Positions 7,240-11,525 of a DNA stretch of 11,525 bases are shown here, piece after piece (position 1 is the stretch's first letter; every line of letters starts with the position of its first letter). A model generated the notes under the pieces. It was not told the origin of the DNA. It worked only from the letters and a program-made list of their open reading frames with translations, and ran no database searches. A program made the translations under genes and the position numbers. The DNA is from Parvularcula sp039198765 (lineage in GTDB: Bacteria; Pseudomonadota; Alphaproteobacteria; Caulobacterales; Parvularculaceae), in assembly GCA_039198765.1 (NCBI GenBank), contig JBCCTF010000123.1:1-11525 (forward strand). Direction: 5' to 3'.

Positions 7240-7746
7240 CTACGGCACGAACCGAACGACCGCGTCGACCAGTTCATCCACAGACAGCTGACCATCGACG
7301 CGAGCGACGTCCTCAGCAGCGTCCATCGCATCCAATTGAGACCTCAGAAGTGAGGGACCAGCAAAGTGCCCTTCCCGTGCTTCTAGCCTCCGCAAAAGCT
7401 CCGCCTCCGGAACATCGAGCAGCACAAACCGCACGTCACCGGGCAACGCAGCGTGCAACAGCTCACGTATCTCACCATTGAGCGCTGAACAGGCCAGCAC
7501 GGAAAAAGACGGCGCATCGTTGGAAATCGCGGTGCCGATCGCTGCAATCCATGGACGCCGGTCGTCAGCGTTGAGCCCCTCACCGGAACGAATCTTTGCA
7601 ACGTTTTCAGGCGGATGAAACGCATCCCCTTCGTAGAACGGCGCTCCGAGCCGCTTGGCTACGGCCTCGCCAATCGTGCTCTTTCCCGCGCCTGCAGGAC
7701 CCATGACAACAAGGGTGCACGGACGCGCGTTCTCCTCTATCGTCAT
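7240..7746 (-). CDS. gntK: Gluconokinase (GntK-type)
   Basis: Gluconokinase phosphorylates gluconate to 6-phosphogluconate with ATP, feeding the Entner-Doudoroff and pentose phosphate routes. The 168-residue length is normal for the thermoresistant GntK type. Visible features are the P-loop GPAGAGKST (16-24), the gluconate-side motif EGDAFHP (39-45), NADDRRPWI (59-67), ACSALN (85-90) and the lid segment GHFAGPSLLRSQLDAM (126-141). One deviation is that the usual Lys at the end of ACSALK is Asn90. No gluconate permease, edd, eda or gnd gene is nearby, so the gene stands alone. It is convergent with rpoD across the shared terminator and divergent from the ABA4-like gene, with only 27 bases between starts. 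No strong ribosome site precedes the ATG. A shikimate or other small P-loop kinase is less likely because of the GDAFHP and GHF motifs. Confidence 0.92.
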   Translation of the reverse strand: MTIEENARPCTLVVMGPAGAGKSTIGEAVAKRLGAPFYEGDAFHPPENVAKIRSGEGLNADDRRPWIAAIGTAISNDAPSFSVLACSALNGEIRELLHAALPGDVRFVLLDVPEAELLRRLEAREGHFAGPSLLRSQLDAMDAAEDVARVDGQLSVDELVDAVVRFVP

Positions 7747-7773
7747 CGCAAGTCAGATCCGGCGTGAGTTGTC

Positions 7774-8238
7774 ATGAGTTTGAGCCCCGAAGCCCTGTTT
7801 TCCTTCATCAACATGTCCGTGCTCCCCGCATGGTTGCTTCTCGTGCTGCTACCGCGCTGGCGCTACACCCAGACCCTGACCTTCGGCTGCTTGATCCCGA
7901 TCCTCTCGATTGTCTACGCCACGCTCCTCATCCGCGCGGTCACATCGGGCGGCGGGTTCGAAATGCCCGACTTCTCCTCCCTCGAGGGTGTCACCAGCCT
8001 GCTCTCTAACCCGTACGGCCTGGTCGCCGGATGGGCGCATTACCTCGCCTTCGATCTCTTTGTCGGCGCGTGGATCGTCCGAGACTCACAAACCAGCCGC
8101 GTGCCCCATTTGCTGATCATCGTGCCGCTGTTCTTCACATTCATGGCGGGACCGTTCGGCCTGATCCTCTACCTCGTCATGCGGCAGATCGCTCGCCGCG
8201 AGGTGCTTGCGGAACCAGAACCGAAGGACCAAGGCTGA
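7774..8238 (+). CDS. ABA4-like (DUF4281) integral membrane protein
   Basis: The 154-residue protein has four predicted membrane segments, at about 10-28, 34-55, 83-102 and 108-136. It carries the family's characteristic stretch HYLAFDLFVGAWIVRDSQ (89-106), followed by PHLLIIVPLFFTFMAGPFGL. The plant member ABA4 is needed for neoxanthin formation; the biochemical role of bacterial members is not established, so no enzyme activity is claimed. The ATG used here has only a weak upstream purine stretch; an ATG a few codons earlier (7764) is in another frame. The short 27-base space to the divergent gluconokinase start leaves little promoter room. A 30-residue membrane protein gene begins three bases after its stop, suggesting a two-gene transcript. 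Confidence 0.85.
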   Translation: MSLSPEALFSFINMSVLPAWLLLVLLPRWRYTQTLTFGCLIPILSIVYATLLIRAVTSGGGFEMPDFSSLEGVTSLLSNPYGLVAGWAHYLAFDLFVGAWIVRDSQTSRVPHLLIIVPLFFTFMAGPFGLILYLVMRQIARREVLAEPEPKDQG

Positions 8239-8241
8239 CCC

Positions 8242-8334
8242 ATGGATAAACGTCGCAACACGTTCGGCATCGGGTTCGCCATCTTCGTGGTCATCATCGG
8301 CTGGGCCGTGTGGCGCGCAGGCTTCTTCGGCTAA
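8242..8334 (+). CDS. 30-residue single-helix membrane protein
   Basis: A short frame begins with ATG three bases after the ABA4-like stop and has AAGG seven bases upstream, a good ribosome site. The product opens MDKRRNTF, a basic N-terminus, then a hydrophobic helix of about 17 residues (IGFAIFVVIIGWAVW), then RAGFFG. This fits a small inner-membrane protein with a cytoplasmic basic N-terminus. Codons are strongly GC-ending and match the neighbouring genes, with TAA as stop. The stop overlaps the stop of the convergent amidase gene by four bases. I do not recognise a family. It may be a subunit or regulator of the ABA4-like protein, which is inference from position only. A non-coding gap is the alternative, but the ribosome site, spacing and amphipathic layout argue against it. 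Confidence 0.65.
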   Translation: MDKRRNTFGIGFAIFVVIIGWAVWRAGFFG

Positions 8335-9020
8335 AACCGCCTGGCGATCTCGCCGATCGCTGCCCGCGTCTCAGGACTAAAGCTCTGGCCCAGGAGCTCC
8401 GGACAGAAACGCCTTTGGAATGCGACGAGGCAGGCTGCGATACCAAACTGGTCCACGCCATAGCCGATCTTTTTCAGCAGTTCGAAAACCTCCGCACCCG
8501 TCGGAATTGTGTGACTCACCTTGCCCGACCACGGGCCAATAGCTAGCCCTTCCGCATTCAGACGGCTCCACGGAAACCGCTCGCCGGGATCATCCTTGCG
8601 GTGCGGCGCGATGTCGGAATGGCCAACCACTGACGTCGTAGGCAGGTTCCGACGCTCTTGAATATCACGGATCAGGTCCACCACCGACTGCACCTGGGGC
8701 TCGGGAAAGTCCCGATAGCCCCATTCATGCCCCGGATTGACGATCTCGATCCCAATCGATGCTCCGTTCACGTCAGAAACATCGCCCCACGCGCCAACAC
8801 CAGCGTGCCAAGCCCGACGTTCCTCATCGACCAAGCGATGGATGACGCCATCCTCTTCCACGAAGTAGTGCGATGACACCTTGCCCTGCGCATCCGTCAG
8901 CCTACTGAGCGCTTCTGCTCCTGTCTCCATGCCAGTGTAGTGCACCACGATCAGCGAAATGGGCGTACCCGCCCGGTCGTCGTAATTCGGTGACCTTGGG
9001 CTATCTTGGACAGAAAGCAT
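8331..9020 (-). CDS. N-acetylmuramoyl-L-alanine amidase (AmpD type, Amidase_2) with C-terminal peptidoglycan-binding-like domain
   Basis: The enzyme cleaves the amide bond between N-acetylmuramic acid (or its anhydro form) and L-alanine of the peptide stem. The Amidase_2 domain spans about residues 20-152. Likely zinc ligands are His27 (VVHYTGM), His134 (VVGHSDIAP) and Asp144 (HRKDDPGERFPW); Lys142 matches the conserved catalytic lysine of AmpD. WHAG (71-74) and GIEI (90-93) are also family motifs. Residues about 175-229 look like a PG_binding_1 three-helix domain (CLVAFQRRF ... FSPETRAAIGEIAR). No signal peptide is seen, which suits cytoplasmic muropeptide recycling (AmpD), although AmiD-like envelope enzymes share this domain plan. 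The ATG overlaps the stop of the transporter gene upstream by one base (TGATG), so translation is probably coupled. The 229-residue length is usual for the two-domain form. Confidence 0.92.
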   Translation of the reverse strand: MLSVQDSPRSPNYDDRAGTPISLIVVHYTGMETGAEALSRLTDAQGKVSSHYFVEEDGVIHRLVDEERRAWHAGVGAWGDVSDVNGASIGIEIVNPGHEWGYRDFPEPQVQSVVDLIRDIQERRNLPTTSVVGHSDIAPHRKDDPGERFPWSRLNAEGLAIGPWSGKVSHTIPTGAEVFELLKKIGYGVDQFGIAACLVAFQRRFCPELLGQSFSPETRAAIGEIARRF

Positions 9021-9937
9021 CAGTGGGCCTCCTCACTCTGGGCTGAAGTCGCGGCGATGACTTGCTTGCGCGATGGTTGAGCCGATCGCAACAAGACAAT
9101 CCCAACCCCAGTCACAACCATCAGTCCACCAACGATCAGTCGGTTCGTCACCGGGTCAGAAAGGAGGATCACCCCCATCAGCACAGCGAAAAACGTCATC
9201 AACAGCCCCGAAGGCGCCATCAAGCTGAGCGGCACGCGCTGCAACAAATAGTAGTACGCCGAATGGCCGAACAGGGACGCAGCGAACACAGAGTAGAACA
9301 GTGCCGCAAGCACCTGGCCGCGCTCCGGCGAGCTCGCCCAACCAAAATGATCCGCACCCGTCAAAGATGCCGCGATAAAGCTCACGAAGGTCCCAACAAG
9401 TGCGAACCAGGCCAGCATCTGAAGCGGCTTCACGCCGTCAACCTTCTTGACGAACAGGGCGCCCGTCGCCTCGCAACATGCCGCGAGGAACAGGAGGAAA
9501 GCACCGAGCGGCAGGTTCTTACTACCCAACGCATCGCTGTCGCCCGTCGAGATAATCAGCACACCGATGAGAGCAGAAGCGATACCCAAAGTGCGTTTCC
9601 AGCCAACTTTCTCGTTGAGGAAAAGCACCGAGAGTATCGTTGCAACGACAACGTAGCTTTCAAGAACGACTGCACCAACGGACGCCGTTGTCAGGCTCAA
9701 GCCACTGAACATAAATGCATAATTGAGACCGCCGAAACAAAGTCCACCAATCAGAATGCGGACCATCTGCCCCTTATGCCACCTGAGAAGTGGTGCCAGC
9801 ATCAACGCTAGGATCGGCATCCGCATCGCCACGTAGCTAAGCGGAGGGACGATATCGACACTGGTTTTGATGACGATCACGTGGAACGCCCAGACCAGGC
9901 AAATCGAAACGAGGAGCAGGAAGTGCAGCGGGCTCAT
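9020..9937 (-). CDS. EamA/DMT-family transporter (RhaT/RarD-like permease)
   Basis: The 305-residue protein has about ten hydrophobic helices arranged as two EamA repeats (roughly 5-138 and 150-290). Visible hallmarks are WAFHVIVIKTSVD in helix 1 with PPLSYVAMRMPIL, then GLCFGGLNYAFMFSGLSLTTASVGAVV, and in the second half GHSAYYYLLQRVPLSLMAPSGLLMTFFAVLMG. Drug/metabolite transporters of this kind usually export amino acids or other small metabolites with proton exchange, but substrate cannot be read from the sequence. The ATG overlaps the stop of the ABC exporter gene upstream by four bases (ATGA), and its own stop overlaps the amidase start by one base. It is therefore the middle gene of a coupled operon. 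The tail is polar and basic (SRKQVIAATSAQSEEAH). Confidence 0.9.
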   Translation of the reverse strand: MSPLHFLLLVSICLVWAFHVIVIKTSVDIVPPLSYVAMRMPILALMLAPLLRWHKGQMVRILIGGLCFGGLNYAFMFSGLSLTTASVGAVVLESYVVVATILSVLFLNEKVGWKRTLGIASALIGVLIISTGDSDALGSKNLPLGAFLLFLAACCEATGALFVKKVDGVKPLQMLAWFALVGTFVSFIAASLTGADHFGWASSPERGQVLAALFYSVFAASLFGHSAYYYLLQRVPLSLMAPSGLLMTFFAVLMGVILLSDPVTNRLIVGGLMVVTGVGIVLLRSAQPSRKQVIAATSAQSEEAH

Positions 9938-11525
9938 GCTGGCGCAGCCTGGCGATCTTGCAGCGCCACGAGCCGCGCGTAGAGCCCCTCCGCCCGCTGC
10001 AGCTCGTCGTGGTTGCCCAGCTCCACCAGCCGGCCTTTTTCCATGACGGCGATCACGTCGGCATCGCGGATGGTGGAAAGGCGGTGGGCAATGATCAGGG
10101 TGGTCCGTCCACGGCGTAACCGCGCCATAGCGTCTTCGATCAGGCGCTCGCTCTCGGCATCAAGCGCTGAAGTCGCCTCGTCGAGCAGAAGAATTGGGGC
10201 GTCTTTCAGGAACGCACGCGCGAGGGCGATGCGCTGGCGCTCACCGCCGGACAGCGCCGAACCGCCCTCACCCACCCGCGCGTCGTATCCGCCGGGCAGA
10301 CGCTGGATGAAGTCGTGAGCAGCAGCAGCCTTAGCGGCCTCTAGCATTGCCTCTTCATCAGCGCCCGAACGACCGAGGAGGATGTTTTCGCGTACGGTCG
10401 CGTCGAACAGCACAGGAGACTGACTCACCACGCTGATCGCACCGCGCAAGTCTGCGAGACGCATGGAACTGATGGCGCGGCCGTCGATCGAGATGGCACC
10501 ACCTTGCGCTTCGTAGAACCGAGGCAACAATCCGAACACGGTGGATTTGCCTGCGCCCGATGGGCCGACCAGCGCAACGGTGCTGCCAGGGGCAACGTCG
10601 AGGCTAAAGCCGCGCAGCAAAGGCGCGGTTTCTTCGTAGGAGAAGGTGACGTCGTTGAACCTGATCGACGGTGCTCGGCCTGGCTCGAGCTCCAAAGGCT
10701 CCGCATGCGGAGGGTCGACAATCGAAGGCTCTTCGTCGATCACGCCGAACACCCGCTCCACCGCGGCCAGGCCCTCCTGTAGGACAGCGTTCAGTGTCCC
10801 CAGGCCCCTCGCCGGTTGGCTGAGCATCGCCATGGCAATCAGGAAGGCCACCAGCTCAGGCCCCGTCAGAAGACCGCGATCAATGCGGAAGGCCGCGACG
10901 CCGATGATGAAGGCAATCGACAGGGACGCGATCACAGTGATCGTCGGCTCGTTCATAGCCCGTAGACGGACGAGTTTCATCAGCAGGCGACGCCGCTCTT
11001 CAAAGGCGGATGTGAGGCGCGCCTCCTCCTGCTTCTCGAGCGTGTAGCTTTTCACCAGCTCTTGGCCGGACAGGCTCTCGGTTAGCAGGCCCGTGACGTC
11101 GCCGATCTGCCCCTGCACGCGGCGGGCAAGGCGGCGGATCGCCTTGCCAATCAAAGTGATCGGTATGCCGATCAACGGATAGATGAGGAAAACGCAGGCG
11201 AAAAGGATTGGGTCCAGAAAAGCCAGCACACCGACGAAACCGATGAGCCTGACGATATCGCGCGCCGCATTAGGCACGCGGCGCAGGCTATCGCGGAGCA
11301 CTGTCATATCATTGGTGAAGCGCGAGACGAGCCCGCCGATCCGCCCGCTATCATCGCCACGCCCCTTGAGCTGGCCAAGGTCGTAACGGAGGATCGCTCC
11401 GAACATCCTGGTTTGAAGGTCACGCAGAACCGACACCCCGACGCCCTGAGCGGTCAGCGCCTGGAGATAGAAGAAGCCCGCCTGCGCTAGCGCCAGGCCG
11501 ACGATCAGCGCTGGACCGATCAGCA
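9934..11525 (-). CDS. MsbA-type ABC exporter, fused permease and ATPase (partial, N-terminus beyond the window)
   Basis: The frame stays open to the right edge, reading GPALIVGLALAQAGFFYLQA before the GTG at 11436, so that GTG is internal and the first part of the membrane domain is missing. The visible part has the remaining transmembrane helices of an ABC type 1 exporter (ABC_membrane) and a complete nucleotide-binding domain. That domain shows Walker A GPSGAGKST (about 10540-10567), Q-loop VSQSP (about 10420-10435), signature LSGGERQRIALARAF (about 10215-10258), Walker B ILLLDEATSALD (about 10160-10200) and the switch His in IIAHRLSTIR (about 10065-10100). This layout fits the MsbA/LmrA class, which flips lipid A core or exports lipids and drugs. 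Lipid A export is plausible from the envelope context but not proven. It is the first visible gene of the exporter-permease-amidase operon. Confidence 0.93.
   Translation of the reverse strand, partial: LIGPALIVGLALAQAGFFYLQALTAQGVGVSVLRDLQTRMFGAILRYDLGQLKGRGDDSGRIGGLVSRFTNDMTVLRDSLRRVPNAARDIVRLIGFVGVLAFLDPILFACVFLIYPLIGIPITLIGKAIRRLARRVQGQIGDVTGLLTESLSGQELVKSYTLEKQEEARLTSAFEERRRLLMKLVRLRAMNEPTITVIASLSIAFIIGVAAFRIDRGLLTGPELVAFLIAMAMLSQPARGLGTLNAVLQEGLAAVERVFGVIDEEPSIVDPPHAEPLELEPGRAPSIRFNDVTFSYEETAPLLRGFSLDVAPGSTVALVGPSGAGKSTVFGLLPRFYEAQGGAISIDGRAISSMRLADLRGAISVVSQSPVLFDATVRENILLGRSGADEEAMLEAAKAAAAHDFIQRLPGGYDARVGEGGSALSGGERQRIALARAFLKDAPILLLDEATSALDAESERLIEDAMARLRRGRTTLIIAHRLSTIRDADVIAVMEKGRLVELGNHDELQRAEGLYARLVALQDRQAAPA

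Noticed and set aside
9062..9811. 249-residue plus-strand open frame across the EamA gene
   Set aside because: It is Gln/Arg/His-rich, antisense to ten membrane helices, and has no recognisable family.
9934..11436. Complete 500-residue ABC protein starting at the GTG at 11436
   Set aside because: The frame continues open to the window edge with membrane-helix sequence, so the gene is cut by the window rather than starting there.

Overview
The window reads as ordinary, gene-dense chromosome of an alphaproteobacterium. It is GC-rich, has almost no intergenic space, and carries a primase of the alphaproteobacterial type: its N-terminal zinc-finger fold is recognisable but its cysteine/histidine ligands are gone. 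It also has the carA / yqeY / dnaG / rpoD neighbourhood familiar from that class. A marine group such as Parvularculales or Hyphomonadales is a guess from general sequence flavour only. No tRNA, rRNA, CRISPR array, transposase or phage gene is visible.

Layout. (1) Positions 2-334 hold the 3' end of an RNase R gene (+). It meets a four-helix membrane-protein gene (331-753, -) tail to tail. That gene lies directly behind carA (756-1901, -), the glutaminase subunit of carbamoyl-phosphate synthetase. (2) Divergent from carA is yqeY (2050-2523, +). Behind it, on the opposite strand, is an unrecognised secreted protein (about 2516-3223, -) whose C-terminus looks like a PEP/VPLPA-CTERM-type sorting signal. 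(3) dnaG (3343-5196, +) and rpoD (5241-7190, +) form the macromolecular-synthesis pair and end at a clear intrinsic terminator (7193-7219). (4) A gluconokinase gene (7240-7746, -) is divergent from a pair made of an ABA4-like membrane protein (7774-8238, +) and a 30-residue single-helix protein (8242-8334, +). (5) From the right edge leftwards runs a tightly overlapping cluster of three genes (-): an MsbA-type ABC exporter (9934 to beyond the window), an EamA/DMT-type transporter (9020-9937) and an AmpD-type N-acetylmuramoyl-L-alanine amidase (8331-9020).

How the genes relate. dnaG and rpoD are probably co-transcribed and link replication priming with housekeeping transcription. The exporter-permease-amidase cluster has stop/start overlaps of 4 and 1 bases, so translation is probably coupled; the theme is the cell envelope. 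carA supplies carbamoyl phosphate for pyrimidine and arginine synthesis, and carB is not in the window. Three convergent gene pairs overlap at their stop codons, two of them through the same four bases CTAA.

I found no convincing new multi-gene system. The items most worth a second look are the CTERM-like secreted protein placed between yqeY and dnaG, the 30-residue membrane protein missed by length cut-offs, and the exporter-permease-amidase operon.
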